DNA of 64,000 nucleotides from Oegoconia quadripuncta (lineage: Eukaryota; Arthropoda; Insecta; Lepidoptera; Autostichidae), in the NCBI GenBank assembly GCA_949316235.1, contig OX438750.1, positions 5,209,865 through 5,273,864 of the forward strand, in the 5' to 3' direction. Of this stretch, positions 1-12,726 are shown piece by piece. A model generated the notes under the pieces. It ran no database searches and had not been told where the DNA came from. It was given only the letters and a program-made list of their open reading frames with translations. The position numbers were made by a program, and so were the translations under genes. How positions within the stretch are numbered: the stretch's first letter is position 1; each line of letters begins with the position of its first letter.

Positions 1-319
1 CATACATGATTAATTACTTACTAGCTTGTTTGCTTTCTTGCCTCCTTCCTTACTTTATATCATCATCCATCATCCATCATCCATCATCCATCATCATCAT
101 CATCATCATCGTCGTCGTCACCATCATTTAATTAGTCTCATGATTATTATTGTGTTGGTTGGATGGTTAGGGAGGGAATGTTTCAAAAAAATGCGTAAAT
201 CCAATTTTTTTTTTTTTTCCTTATTCCTCATTGCGTTTATATAGTAGTGCGTGGCGACCGGTTAACAAGCAGAGATACCGCTCCCCGCTCTACCTCAACC
301 CCGCAAACGTGCTCGTTTC

Positions 320-352
320 TATATTAAGGCCGTTTTCACGGCGCTGGTTTTA
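320..352 (+). promoter_or_regulatory. H4 core promoter, unit 1
   Basis: TATATTAA at 320-327 and a predicted start at A352 (context TTTTAGTTGAG), 32 bases after the first T of the TATA box. This is the intact form of the site hit by element A in unit 3. The TATA box is seen directly; the start is inferred from spacing. Confidence 0.7.
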
Positions 353-420
353 GTTGAGTGAGTATCGCTCGTTCGTTCGCGTCGCGTTTCGTTTGTTGTT
401 TGTTTGTCGCAAGTTTGTGA

Positions 421-735
<315 letters not shown>

Positions 736-1003
736 ACGCGCACCTCACAACCACCGTCGTTCGTCTCTATTCGTTAGCTCGCTGCCACTCGCGCGCGCTC
801 TCTCTGCGGCATTGGGTTTTGTGCTGTGCTGTGCTGTGCTGTGCCGTGCCGTGCCGTGCCGTGCCATGCCATGCCATTCTGTCGCGCACAAGTGACCATC
901 CAGTCGGATCCATGTTGTCTGCTCATCGCATCGCACCGCACATTTCTCTTTCCGTCTGTTGTCTGCGCGCAAACGAGGGAGGAAGCAAACGAAAAAAAAA
1001 AAA

Positions 1004-1019
1004 GGCCCTTTTCAGGGCC
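1004..1019 (+). terminator. Histone 3' stem-loop of H4, unit 1
   Basis: GGCCCTTTTCAGGGCC: 6-bp stem with a 4-base loop, the SLBP binding site for non-polyadenylated histone mRNA 3' processing. Preceded by an A-run. A candidate downstream element ATGTTTCA lies at 1045-1052. Confidence 0.95.
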
Positions 1020-1499
1020 GCATATGATTCCTTTAACGAATATAATGTTTCATTACGATACGATCTGGTCGATATCTATTGTAAATAAATATGTCTGTCT
1101 GTCTGTGTTTGTTCGTGCTCGTTGTAAAGTAAGCCAGCCCACCAGGCACCTACCTACCTACTTACTTACTTACTTACACTGCCTACCACCTACCTATTTA
1201 GAGAATTTCTTCCGGAAGAAATTAATCTTCTTCATACATACATACATACATACATACATACATACATACATACATACATACATACACACATAGGTACATA
1301 CGTAATGATATAACCCGTACTCGGAATAATTAATGCTTAGGAATAGTTACGTTCATATTTTATGGGTTGGTACGTATGCAATGGCACGGTGGTGGTGTAC
1401 CCATTGTGTACCATACAACAACAACAACAACTACTACAACGATGAAGATGATTTTTATTTTTGTTCGTTTTCGTATAACGTTCGTTCGTTTGTTTGTCA

Positions 1500-1539
<40 letters not shown>

Positions 1540-2335
1540 ACAAACAAACAAACAAACAAACAAACAAACAACTGCCGCCTCACCAACTACGCACGTATAC
1601 CACCTATCTACCTATCGACCGACCGACCGACCTTTTTCCTTCCTTCTTTTCGTTTTCTTTCTTTTCGTTTTTGAATGGGGTTGGCGATTCATTCAACACA
1701 CACAACAAACAAACATACATACATACATACAGTGAAACGATCGAAATCGAATCCCGTACGTCCTGAACGTATGGAAGTCCGCCCCGTCTTCGCGGCCGCC
1801 GAACGGGCCTCGCGGCGAGAGCGGCGCGTCAGTGTTTTACGACCCCCGACATCTCGACGCTCAAAATAGTACCAACACGTTCGAACCAACGGCGGGATGG
1901 TCACAGTTTCTAAGCTCGGATCCCTCGACGTCTCCCGGTCGGGAATGGCGGTCGCGAACTGGCCGTTTTCGCGAGATAAATCAATTTTAAACTTCACCTC
2001 GGCCCGCCCCGGCTGCCACTATTCAAAACAAACGGACGTCGCTCCGACCGACTGCCCGGCTCGCTCTCGAAATTCGTACACACATTTAGGTGTATTCAAA
2101 ACGTTTCTCTTAGACCGCATCCAATACCTATACAGATATGGATAATTGTTAAAAATTTAATCTATCCGACAAGGGTTAGTGAAAAGTTGGAACCGTTCAT
2201 ACGAGAAAACGTCTCGCGAGCGCGGAGTCCTCAATACAGTATTGCCACGTCCGACGGACTGGCGCTACGAAACGGTGGCGACACCGTACGTATACAAAGT
2301 GTACCACTACCACTCTACTTGCTTACTTACTTACT
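1020..2335. other. H4-H1 spacer, unit 1
   Basis: No gene seen. Holds microsatellites: (CATA)13 at 1233-1284, (TTAG)n at about 1499-1540, (CAAA)n at about 1541-1570, (GACC)n near 1616-1632. A non-repetitive, GC-richer stretch at about 1740-2100 is conserved between units and may contain H1 regulatory sequence, but no recognisable element was identified. Element E is inserted in the CATA array of this spacer in unit 6. Confidence 0.8.
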
Positions 2336-2371
2336 TAATATTATTCCTAGTTTGTGTGGTTCGGTTCAGTC
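2336..2371 (+). promoter_or_regulatory. H1 core promoter, unit 1
   Basis: TATA-like TAATATTA at 2336-2343 and a good arthropod initiator TTCAGTC with A at 2368, 32 bases downstream. The predicted leader is 79 bases. Equivalent positions in units 2-6: 10012-10047, 20054-20089, 33519-33554, 44218-44253, 53052-53087. Confidence 0.55.
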
Positions 2372-2446
2372 GTGCGTCGCGCAGCTCGTCGTTCGTTTGT
2401 GTGTTTGTGTGTTCTACATTAAAAACATAATAATAAATATATTATT

Positions 2447-3148
2447 ATGGCAGACACGGCCGTAGCCTCTGATGCACCCGCCCCGGCGACACCCGCCAAG
2501 AAGCCGAAGGCGTCCGCCGGAGGCGGCGCGAAGAAACCCAAAGCGAAACCGACCCACCCGAAGACGTCCGATATGGTGAACAGCGCCATCAAGGAGTTGA
2601 AGGAGCGCAGCGGATCGTCGCTGCAGGCCATCAAGAAGTATATCGCCGCCCAGTACAAGGTGGACGCCGAGAAGCTGGCGCCGTTCATCAGGAGGTACCT
2701 CAAGAGCGCCGTCGAGTCGGGCGCGCTCATCCAGACCAAGGGCAAGGGAGCGTCCGGTTCTTTCAAGCTCGAATCGAAGACGTCCGCCTCCAAGAAACCC
2801 ACCACCGCCAAGTCCGGAGCGAAGGCGTCCGCGGCCAAGCCCAAGAAGGCGGCCGCCTCCTCGGCGGCGGGCGGCAAGGGCAAGAAGGCGGTCGCGGCCG
2901 CCTCCTCTCCGTCTAAGGCGAAATCGACGCCCGCAGCCACCGCCAGGGACAAGAAGGCGGCCGCCGCGAAGAAGAAGCCCGCCGCTAAGAAAGCGGCCAC
3001 CCCCGCCAAGGCGAAGGCAGCCGCGCCCAAAGCGAAGAAGACCGCCAAGCCCCCGACGAAGAAGCCGAAAGCGCCAAAACCTAAGAAGGCCGCCGCCGCT
3101 TCTAAGTCGAAGCCCGCCGCGAAGAAGGCCGCCTCGGCGAAGAAGTAA
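2447..3148 (+). CDS. H1: Linker histone H1
   Basis: Linker histone, 233 codons, which binds the nucleosome dyad and linker DNA. The order is an Ala/Pro/Lys N-terminal tail (1-37), a winged-helix globular domain at about 38-112 (from [17 protein letters not shown] to GASGSFKL), then a long Lys/Ala/Pro C-terminal tail. Length and composition fit insect H1. It ends AASAKK. The trailer is unusually long (364 bases to the stem-loop) and holds (GCC)n, (TCG)n and (AAGC)n repeats. Its stem-loop at 3513-3528 is the only one with an A-U closing pair. The ORF continuing from the ATG just after the stop is simple-repeat translation, not a gene. Confidence 0.97.
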   Translation: MADTAVASDAPAPATPAKKPKASAGGGAKKPKAKPTHPKTSDMVNSAIKELKERSGSSLQAIKKYIAAQYKVDAEKLAPFIRRYLKSAVESGALIQTKGKGASGSFKLESKTSASKKPTTAKSGAKASAAKPKKAAASSAAGGKGKKAVAAASSPSKAKSTPAATARDKKAAAAKKKPAAKKAATPAKAKAAAPKAKKTAKPPTKKPKAPKPKKAAAASKSKPAAKKAASAKK

Positions 3149-3286
3149 ATGAATCGGCCGGCCGTCCGACTAAACGACGACCAACCCCGCCGCGCCGTCG
3201 CCGCCGCCGCCGCCGCCGCCGGTCGATTATGCGATAAAGGTAAATTGTTGATATCTATCTATCTATCAACGCGTCGCGTCGCGTCG

Positions 3287-3371
<85 letters not shown>
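3287..3371 (+). repeat. (TCG)n microsatellite in H1 3' UTR, unit 1
   Basis: About 28 TCG trinucleotides between the H1 stop and its stem-loop. Present in every unit with copy number differing by a few: near 10969-11048, 21005-21087, 34471-34555, 45170-45252 and 54004-54081. It lies inside the mature H1 mRNA if the stem-loop is used. Confidence 0.95.
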
Positions 3372-3372
<1 letters not shown>

Positions 3373-3408
3373 CCTCCGCGTCGGTCCTCGCGAGCGAGCG
3401 AGCGAGCG

Positions 3409-3439
<31 letters not shown>

Positions 3440-3512
3440 CAAGCAAGCCAAGCAAGCAAGCAAGCAAGCAAGCACGAGACGATGCGGCCGCCATACAACA
3501 GCAAAAACAAAA

Positions 3513-3528
3513 AGCCCTTTTCAGGGCT
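3513..3528 (+). terminator. Histone 3' stem-loop of H1 (variant), unit 1
   Basis: AGCCCTTTTCAGGGCT: same loop, but the outer G-C pair is A-U. The second G-C pair, important for SLBP in the known consensus, is kept. Candidate downstream element ATGTTTCT at 3553-3560. Confidence 0.92.
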
Positions 3529-3812
3529 AACAAATCGTTCAGAGGTCACAAGATGTTTCTTTACGAAATACGTTCAGTCGATCGTTACCTACCTACCTAC
3601 CTACCTACCTACCTACCTACCTACCTACCTACCTACCTACCTACCTACCTACCTATTCCCACATAAAATAAATTTTCGTTGTGTTTGTTCATTTAATTCC
3701 CGCCCTATTTTAATGCGCTTAAGGTTAACTAACTGTATTCATGCTTTTCGAATTTATTGTATGCAAACAAACATACAAAGTAGATTATGACATGGTGCAT
3801 AGCGTTCGCGCT

Positions 3813-3911
3813 CGCTCTCTCTCTCTCTCTCTCCACGTGTCTGTCTCGCTCGACGTTTACCCCACCGTTACCGAGTCATCGTCTAAATACATAATAAAGC
3901 AGAGAGAGAGG
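3813..3911. promoter_or_regulatory. CT/GA repeat pair upstream of H2A, unit 1
   Basis: A CT-dinucleotide run (about 3813-3832) and a GA run (3901-3911) bracket the H2A promoter region. In Drosophila, GA repeats in the H3-H4 promoter recruit CLAMP to the histone locus; a similar role here is inference only. Conserved in all six units. Confidence 0.35.
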
Positions 3912-3986
3912 TTTTTTTAAAACACTACGTTTGTGGATCGCTTACGCGCCGCACGTATTTTTTGTTTTTCTTCTTCATAAAAGTGA

Positions 3987-4364
<378 letters not shown>

Positions 4365-4802
4365 GGGACTCTTACCGTCTCTTCCTTCTTTCTTTCTTTC
4401 GTTCGTTCGTTCGTTCGTTCGTTCGTTCGTTCGTTCGTTCGTTCGTTCGTTCGTTTGATCGATCGATCGATCGTTTTTCCTATACAAAAGGCCCTTTTCA
4501 GGGCCGCAAAATTTTTCTACTCCCGAGGGAATGTTTCACACGAACGATATCGCTCGATCAAACAACAACAAGAAGAATAATAATAATAAAAATTACCATA
4601 TAGTTGTATTATGTAGCTGCTCCTGAGGAAGTCGTCGCGTGTCTGTCTGTTCGACTTCAGAAGATTGCCGTGCCGTGCGCCGCCACCACCATCGGCCAGC
4701 TACCAAGCAGTTAAGTAGCAAAGCCAGCAGCGGCAGATAAATATATCCCTGTGGAGTGGAGGAGAGTGTATTACAAAATCTACGAACGAACATATCCATG
4801 AT

Positions 4803-4855
<53 letters not shown>

Positions 4856-4937
4856 TGATGATGATGATGATGATGATGAGTAAATAAGACCCACTCTCTG
4901 CACACACTGTATACGCAATTATGACCCGAATGATGTA

Positions 4938-4974
<37 letters not shown>

Positions 4975-5026
4975 CTCACACTCATACTGTATACGCAATT
5001 ATGACCCGACTGTACATTTTTTTCTT

Positions 5027-5057
<31 letters not shown>

Positions 5058-5302
5058 AATGTCACGCACGCACACACACACGCACGCGCGCGCGCTTCGT
5101 TGGCATATAAAATATTTCTGTATACGCACTTGGGAACCCCGATTGTACTTTTAATTAATCAATGAATCAATCAATCAATCAATCAATCATTCTCAATTGT
5201 TACACTGACGGAAGTGGGGAAGGGGGGAGGCAGACCGTACCCGTAATTATAATGTGTAGACACTGACACGGTAACCGGTTACTAGAGGGGAACCGGAGTG
5301 AT
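4365..5302. other. H2A trailer and H2A-H2B spacer, unit 1
   Basis: Holds (CGTT)n at about 4399-4455, the H2A stem-loop, a (GATGAC)n run grading into (GAT)n at about 4797-4879, and two poly(T) runs (4940-4974 and about 5031-5054). Two copies of the motif ACTGTATACGCAATTATGAC (4906-4925 and 4986-5005) are separated by the first poly(T), with a third partial copy near 5118. There is also an (AATC)n run at about 5158-5188. No gene seen. Confidence 0.8.
4490..4505 (+). terminator. Histone 3' stem-loop of H2A, unit 1
   Basis: GGCCCTTTTCAGGGCC, preceded by ACAAAA. Candidate downstream element ATGTTTCA at 4531-4538. Confidence 0.95.
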
Positions 5303-5336
5303 TATATAAAGAAATCCAGAATTTTTTGAATCGACA
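5303..5336 (+). promoter_or_regulatory. H2B core promoter, unit 1
   Basis: TATATAAA at 5303-5310; predicted start at A5334 or A5336 in GAATCGACAGAC, 31-33 bases downstream. This is the intact form of the site that received elements B, C and D: the insertion point is directly after G5333 (after C5332 for D). The start is inferred from TATA spacing. Confidence 0.75.
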
Positions 5337-5441
5337 GACTTAGCCGACCGGCCGAAGCGAGCGCACGCACGCTTCGTCACCGTACTTCGCGCCAAAGTGT
5401 TTGTGTGTTTATTGTGTTGTTGAATTGTTGAGTTGTGAAAA

Positions 5442-5816
5442 ATGCCGCCCAAGACCGGTGGAAAGGCCGCCAAAAAATCAGGCAAGGCCCAAAAGAACAT
5501 CTCTAAGTCCGACAAGAAAAAGAAGAAGCATAAGAGGAAGGAGAGCTACGCCATTTACATCTACAAGGTGCTGAAGCAGGTCCATCCGGACACCGGTATC
5601 TCCAGCAAGGCGATGTCCATAATGAACTCGTTCGTGAACGACATCTTCGAACGCATCGCCGCGGAGGCATCTCGTCTCGCCCACTACAACAAGCGTTCGA
5701 CGATCACATCGAGGGAGGTGCAGACTTCCGTACGGCTACTGCTGCCCGGTGAACTCGCCAAGCACGCGGTCAGTGAGGGCACCAAGGCAGTCACTAAGTA
5801 CACCAGCTCCAAGTGA
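5442..5816 (+). CDS. H2B: Histone H2B
   Basis: Core histone H2B, 124 codons. The Lys-rich tail ([19 protein letters not shown], then a [11 protein letters not shown] block) leads into the histone fold from about residue 36 ([19 protein letters not shown]). It ends in the C-terminal helix [20 protein letters not shown], with the conserved ubiquitination lysine in KAVTKY. Canonical length and no intron. The TATA box is at 5303-5310, the leader about 108 bases and the trailer the shortest in the unit (59 bases to the stem-loop). With units 2 and 5, one of only three H2B copies still joined to their TATA box. Confidence 0.98.
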   Translation: MPPKTGGKAAKKSGKAQKNISKSDKKKKKHKRKESYAIYIYKVLKQVHPDTGISSKAMSIMNSFVNDIFERIAAEASRLAHYNKRSTITSREVQTSVRLLLPGELAKHAVSEGTKAVTKYTSSK

Positions 5817-6412
5817 GATATAGATGTCGAAACGTACGCCGCGCCATTTTACTACCAAACAAACAACAACCAAAAGGCCCTTTTCAGGGCCACAAATTTG
5901 TTCAAACCGTTTCACACGTTTACCAATTGTTGTATTGCATTGTTATCGTTTGTTGCTTGCTAGTATTTAGAGTAGGTAGGTACCTCTAGCTACCTAGTTT
6001 TTAACATTAGTGTATCGAGTACAAGATGATGATACATGACGATAGGTATTATTGGTACCTACAAGTAGCGTACGGCTCGCCCAAAGCGGCGGGCGCCCCG
6101 ACAAGATTTTGCTGTTATGAAATCGTGTAATAATATGTAATATACGTAGGTGCGTTGCAAGAAAGCTCCAAATTATTATTATTATTATTATTATTATATT
6201 TTTGTACGTATGGTGTATGTTCTGTACACAACAACATACACCACCTAACATACGACCTATCTATTATGCACCGTGAATATATAATAATGAACATTATTAT
6301 AATAATATTTTCTTAAAATTAGAAGAAAAAAAAAAAAAATATTTCGTTTTTAGTACCGGTTACATCCGTCGCGTCGCGTTCGCCGCGCCGCGTGCGTCTC
6401 CGCGCAACACAA
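5817..6412. other. H2B-H3 spacer, unit 1
   Basis: Contains the H2B stem-loop, AT-rich DNA with an (ATT)n run at about 6171-6196, a short inverted repeat around the GGTAGGTACCTCTAGCTACC stretch (about 5974-5993), and an A-run near 6327-6339. No gene seen. H3 regulatory sequence is probably at the right end, with GC-rich CGTCGCGTCGCG at 6367-6378. Confidence 0.75.
5876..5891 (+). terminator. Histone 3' stem-loop of H2B, unit 1
   Basis: GGCCCTTTTCAGGGCC, preceded by CCAAAA. A weaker downstream motif CCGTTTCA lies at 5907-5914, closer than in the other genes. Confidence 0.95.
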
Positions 6413-6449
6413 TATAAATATCACCCCACGACGGTTTCGAAGTTTTTCA
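6413..6449 (+). promoter_or_regulatory. H3 core promoter, unit 1
   Basis: TATAAATA at 6413-6420; start predicted in AGTTTTTCAATA at about 6443-6449. Equivalent TATA boxes in units 2-6: 14076-14083, 30052-30059, 40607-40614, 48272-48279, 63029-63036. No H3 promoter is interrupted in this window. Confidence 0.65.
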
Positions 6450-6545
6450 ATATCTCTCGTCCTCTCGCCGCCGACGGACGCATCGAGCGCTCGTCAGCCC
6501 GCGCGTTAGAATCTTATAGTAACTTTGTTGTGAGTGTGTGTGTAG

Positions 6546-6968
<423 letters not shown>

Positions 6969-7117
6969 AACCGGATGCCGTTTCTGTTGTGTCGTGTTGT
7001 GTGTTAATGTGTGCCGTGCCGTGTCGTGTCTTCGTGTTCGTTCTGCTGAGCGAGGGATCAACTAAATCGATCTCTTGTCTCATCTCAATCGAGATGAGCA
7101 TTCGTTCATTGACGTTG

Positions 7118-7162
<45 letters not shown>

Positions 7163-7233
7163 GCCCGACCGACGGGCACACGACACACACTCGTGCCTCA
7201 GCGCTGCTGCGATTTAATTATGATAAAAAAAAA

Positions 7234-7249
7234 GGCCCTTTTCAGGGCC
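7234..7249 (+). terminator. Histone 3' stem-loop of H3, unit 1
   Basis: GGCCCTTTTCAGGGCC, preceded by an A-run. Candidate downstream element ATGTTTCA at 7273-7280. Confidence 0.95.
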
Positions 7250-7378
7250 GCAAAAGTTTCAAACTATAAAAAATGTTTCAAAGCCGATCGTACGCATCGA
7301 CCGACACCGACTCTATATAGGTACCTACTACTACTACTATGAAATAAATAATTTACAATTTCCATATACGTACGTACG

Positions 7379-7683
7379 TACATACATACATACATACATA
7401 CATACATACATACATACATACATACATACATACATACATACATACATACATACATACATACATACATACATACATACATACATACATACATACATACATA
7501 CATACATACATACATACATACATACATACATACATACATACATACATACATACATCCATCCATCCATCCATCCATCCATCCATCCATACATCCATCCATA
7601 CATCCATCCATCCATCCATCCATACATACATACATACATACATACATACATACATACATACATACATACATACATACATACAT
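7379..7683. repeat. (CATA)n microsatellite with (CATC)n core, unit 1/2 junction
   Basis: About 305 bp of CATA tetranucleotides interrupted by CATC blocks at about 7555-7620. The most length-variable tract between units. Confidence 0.97.
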
Positions 7684-8096
7684 GATTAATTACTTACTAG
7701 CTTGTTTGCTTTCTTGCCTCCTTCCTTACTTTATATCATCATCCATCATCCATCATCCATCATCCATCATCATCATCATCATCATCGTCGTCGTCACCAT
7801 CATTTAATTAGTCTCATGATTATTATTGTGTTGGTTGGATGGTTAGGGAGGGAATGTTTCAAAAAAATGCGTAAATCCAATTTTTTTTTTTTTTCCTTAT
7901 TCCTCATTGCGTTTATATAGTAGTGCGTGGCGACCGGTTAACAAGCAGAGATACCGCTCCCCGCTCTACCTCAACCCCGCAAACGTGCTCGTTTCTATAT
8001 TAAGGCCGTTTTCACGGCGCTGGTTTTAGTTGAGTGAGTATCGCTCGTTCGTTCGCGTCGCGTTTCGTTTGTTGTTTGTTTGTCGCAAGTTTGTGA

Positions 8097-8411
<315 letters not shown>

Positions 8412-8679
8412 ACGCGCACCTCACAACCACCGTCGTTCGTCTCTATTCGTTAGCTCGCTGCCACTCGCGCGCGCTCTCTCTGCGGCATTGGGTTTTGTGC
8501 TGTGCTGTGCTGTGCTGTGCCGTGCCGTGCCGTGCCGTGCCATGCCATGCCATTCTGTCGCGCACAAGTGACCATCCAGTCGGATCCATGTTGTCTGCTC
8601 ATCGCATCGCACCGCACATTTCTCTTTCCGTCTGTTGTCTGCGCGCAAACGAGGGAGGAAGCAAACGAAAAAAAAAAAA

Positions 8680-8695
8680 GGCCCTTTTCAGGGCC
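8680..8695 (+). terminator. Histone 3' stem-loop of H4, unit 2
   Basis: GGCCCTTTTCAGGGCC after an A-run. Confidence 0.95.
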
Positions 8696-9175
8696 GCATA
8701 TGATTCCTTTAACGAATATAATGTTTCATTACGATACGATCTGGTCGATATCTATTGTAAATAAATATGTCTGTCTGTCTGTGTTTGTTCGTGCTCGTTG
8801 TAAAGTAAGCCAGCCCACCAGGCACCTACCTACCTACTTACTTACTTACTTACACTGCCTACCACCTACCTATTTAGAGAATTTCTTCCGGAAGAAATTA
8901 ATCTTCTTCATACATACATACATACATACATACATACATACATACATACATACATACATACACACATAGGTACATACGTAATGATATAACCCGTACTCGG
9001 AATAATTAATGCTTAGGAATAGTTACGTTCATATTTTATGGGTTGGTACGTATGCAATGGCACGGTGGTGGTGTACCCATTGTGTACCATACAACAACAA
9101 CAACAACTACTACAACGATGAAGATGATTTTTATTTTTGTTCGTTTTCGTATAACGTTCGTTCGTTTGTTTGTCA

Positions 9176-9215
<40 letters not shown>

Positions 9216-10122
9216 ACAAACAAACAAACAAACAAACAAACAAACAACTGCCGCCTCACCAACTACGCACGTATACCACCTATCTACCTATCGACCGACC
9301 GACCGACCTTTTTCCTTCCTTCTTTTCGTTTTCTTTCTTTTCGTTTTTGAATGGGGTTGGCGATTCATTCAACACACACAACAAACAAACATACATACAT
9401 ACATACAGTGAAACGATCGAAATCGAATCCCGTACGTCCTGAACGTATGGAAGTCCGCCCCGTCTTCGCGGCCGCCGAACGGGCCTCGCGGCGAGAGCGG
9501 CGCGTCAGTGTTTTACGACCCCCGACATCTCGACGCTCAAAATAGTACCAACACGTTCGAACCAACGGCGGGATGGTCACAGTTTCTAAGCTCGGATCCC
9601 TCGACGTCTCCCGGTCGGGAATGGCGGTCGCGAACTGGCCGTTTTCGCGAGATAAATCAATTTTAAACTTCACCTCGGCCCGCCCCGGCTGCCACTATTC
9701 AAAACAAACGGACGTCGCTCCGACCGACTGCCCGGCTCGCTCTCGAAATTCGTACACACATTTAGGTGTATTCAAAACGTTTCTCTTAGACCGCATCCAA
9801 TACCTATACAGATATGGATAATTGTTAAAAATTTAATCTATCCGACAAGGGTTAGTGAAAAGTTGGAACCGTTCATACGAGAAAACGTCTCGCGAGCGCG
9901 GAGTCCTCAATACAGTATTGCCACGTCCGACGGACTGGCGCTACGAAACGGTGGCGACACCGTACGTATACAAAGTGTACCACTACCACTCTACTTGCTT
10001 ACTTACTTACTTAATATTATTCCTAGTTTGTGTGGTTCGGTTCAGTCGTGCGTCGCGCAGCTCGTCGTTCGTTTGTGTGTTTGTGTGTTCTACATTAAAA
10101 ACATAATAATAAATATATTATT

Positions 10123-10824
10123 ATGGCAGACACGGCCGTAGCCTCTGATGCACCCGCCCCGGCGACACCCGCCAAGAAGCCGAAGGCGTCCGCCGGAGGC
10201 GGCGCGAAGAAACCCAAAGCGAAACCGACCCACCCGAAGACGTCCGATATGGTGAACAGCGCCATCAAGGAGTTGAAGGAGCGCAGCGGATCGTCGCTGC
10301 AGGCCATCAAGAAGTATATCGCCGCCCAGTACAAGGTGGACGCCGAGAAGCTGGCGCCGTTCATCAGGAGGTACCTCAAGAGCGCCGTCGAGTCGGGCGC
10401 GCTCATCCAGACCAAGGGCAAGGGAGCGTCCGGTTCTTTCAAGCTCGAATCGAAGACGTCCGCCTCCAAGAAACCCACCACCGCCAAGTCCGGAGCGAAG
10501 GCGTCCGCGGCCAAGCCCAAGAAGGCGGCCGCCTCCTCGGCGGCGGGCGGCAAGGGCAAGAAGGCGGTCGCGGCCGCCTCCTCTCCGTCTAAGGCGAAAT
10601 CGACGCCCGCAGCCACCGCCAGGGACAAGAAGGCGGCCGCCGCGAAGAAGAAGCCCGCCGCTAAGAAAGCGGCCACCCCCGCCAAGGCGAAGGCAGCCGC
10701 GCCCAAAGCGAAGAAGACCGCCAAGCCCCCGACGAAGAAGCCGAAAGCGCCAAAACCTAAGAAGGCCGCCGCCGCTTCTAAGTCGAAGCCCGCCGCGAAG
10801 AAGGCCGCCTCGGCGAAGAAGTAA
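10123..10824 (+). CDS. H1: Linker histone H1
   Basis: Second H1 copy, 233 codons, protein identical to 2447-3148. TATA-like element and initiator at 10012-10047. Variant stem-loop at 11190-11205, downstream of a (TCG)n tract whose right border differs from unit 1. Confidence 0.97.
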   Translation: MADTAVASDAPAPATPAKKPKASAGGGAKKPKAKPTHPKTSDMVNSAIKELKERSGSSLQAIKKYIAAQYKVDAEKLAPFIRRYLKSAVESGALIQTKGKGASGSFKLESKTSASKKPTTAKSGAKASAAKPKKAAASSAAGGKGKKAVAAASSPSKAKSTPAATARDKKAAAAKKKPAAKKAATPAKAKAAAPKAKKTAKPPTKKPKAPKPKKAAAASKSKPAAKKAASAKK

Positions 10825-10962
10825 ATGAATCGGCCGGCCGTCCGACTAAACGACGACCAACCCCGCCGCGCCGTCGCCGCCGCCGCCGCCGCCGCCGGTC
10901 GATTATGCGATAAAGGTAAATTGTTGATATCTATCTATCTATCAACGCGTCGCGTCGCGTCG

Positions 10963-11048
<86 letters not shown>

Positions 11049-11085
11049 TCCTCCGCGTCGGTCCTCGCGAGCGAGCGAGCGAGCG

Positions 11086-11116
<31 letters not shown>

Positions 11117-11189
11117 CAAGCAAGCCAAGCAAGCAAGCAAGCAAGCAAGCACGAGACGATGCGGCCGCCATACAACAGCAAAAACAAAA

Positions 11190-11205
11190 AGCCCTTTTCA
11201 GGGCT
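11190..11205 (+). terminator. Histone 3' stem-loop of H1 (variant), unit 2
   Basis: AGCCCTTTTCAGGGCT, the A-U-closed form found in all six H1 genes. Confidence 0.92.
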
Positions 11206-11667
11206 AACAAATCGTTCAGAGGTCACAAGATGTTTCTTTACGAAATACGTTCAGTCGATCGTTACCTACCTACCTACCTACCTACCTACCTACCTACCTA
11301 CCTACCTACCTACCTACCTACCTACCTACCTACCTATTCCCACATAAAATAAATTTTCGTTGTGTTTGTTCATTTAATTCCCGCCCTATTTTAATGCGCT
11401 TAAGGTTAACTAACTGTATTCATGCTTTTCGAATTTATTGTATGCAAACAAACATACAAAGTAGATTATGACATGGTGCATAGCGTTCGCGCTCGCTCTC
11501 TCTCTCTCTCTCTCCACGTGTCTGTCTCGCTCGACGTTTACCCCACCGTTACCGAGTCATCGTCTAAATACATAATAAAGCAGAGAGAGAGGTTTTTTTA
11601 AAACACTACGTTTGTGGATCGCTTACGCGCCGCACGTATTTTTTGTTTTTCTTCTTCATAAAAGTGA

Positions 11668-12045
<378 letters not shown>

Positions 12046-12158
12046 GGGACTCTTACCGTCTCTTCCTTCTTTCTTTCTTTCGTTCGTTCGTTCGTTCGTT
12101 CGTTCGTTCGTTCGTTCGTTCGTTTGATCGATCGATCGATCGTTTTTCCTATACAAAA

Positions 12159-12174
12159 GGCCCTTTTCAGGGCC
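12159..12174 (+). terminator. Histone 3' stem-loop of H2A, unit 2
   Basis: GGCCCTTTTCAGGGCC. Confidence 0.95.
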
Positions 12175-12471
12175 GCAAAATTTTTCTACTCCCGAGGGAA
12201 TGTTTCACACGAACGATATCGCTCGATCAAACAACAACAAGAAGAATAATAATAATAAAAATTACCATATAGTTGTATTATGTAGCTGCTCCTGAGGAAG
12301 TCGTCGCGTGTCTGTCTGTTCGACTTCAGAAGATTGCCGTGCCGTGCGCCGCCACCACCATCGGCCAGCTACCAAGCAGTTAAGTAGCAAAGCCAGCAGC
12401 GGCAGATAAATATATCCCTGTGGAGTGGAGGAGAGTGTATTACAAAATCTACGAACGAACATATCCATGAT

Positions 12472-12524
<53 letters not shown>

Positions 12525-12606
12525 TGATGATGATGATGATGATGATGAGTAAATAAGACCCACTCTCTGCACACACTGTATACGCAATTATGACCCGAAT
12601 GATGTA

Positions 12607-12643
<37 letters not shown>

Positions 12644-12695
12644 CTCACACTCATACTGTATACGCAATTATGACCCGACTGTACATTTTTTTCTT

Positions 12696-12726
<31 letters not shown>

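Larger units (their letters stand above)
6969..7995. other. H3 trailer and H3-H4 spacer, unit 1 into unit 2
   Basis: Contains (GACA)n, the H3 stem-loop, a (TACG)/(CATA)n array with an internal (CATC)n segment, a (CATCAT) / (CGT) simple-repeat tract (about 7736-7802), a T-run near 7880-7894 and the H4 promoter. No gene seen. Confidence 0.8.

Noticed and set aside
1499..1540. (TTAG)n run as interstitial telomeric sequence
   Set aside because: The repeat is TTAG, four bases, not the insect telomeric TTAGG, and it is followed by (CAAA)n like other simple repeats here.
2419..3048. 209-codon frame antisense to H1
   Set aside because: Shadow of a GC-rich Lys/Ala coding strand; no independent signal.
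3149..3790. ORF of about 213 codons directly after H1
   Set aside because: It runs through (GCC)n, (TCG)n, (AAGC)n and (CTAC)n repeats and the H1 stem-loop; its frame and length change between units.
4940..4974. Poly(T) run as the tail of an antisense retroposon
   Set aside because: No element body or target duplication seen beside it, and it is present in all units as part of the ancestral repeat.
7379..7683. Long reading frames of Met-Tyr-Val-Cys and Met-Asp-Gly-Trp type on the - strand
   Set aside because: Pure translation of (CATA)n and (CATC)n microsatellites; lengths vary with repeat number and no start context or conserved domain is present. Same for the frames in (TCG)n, (GATGAC)n and poly(T) tracts.
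7379..7683. Regular short repeats as a CRISPR array
   Set aside because: No repeat-spacer structure; a eukaryotic microsatellite.
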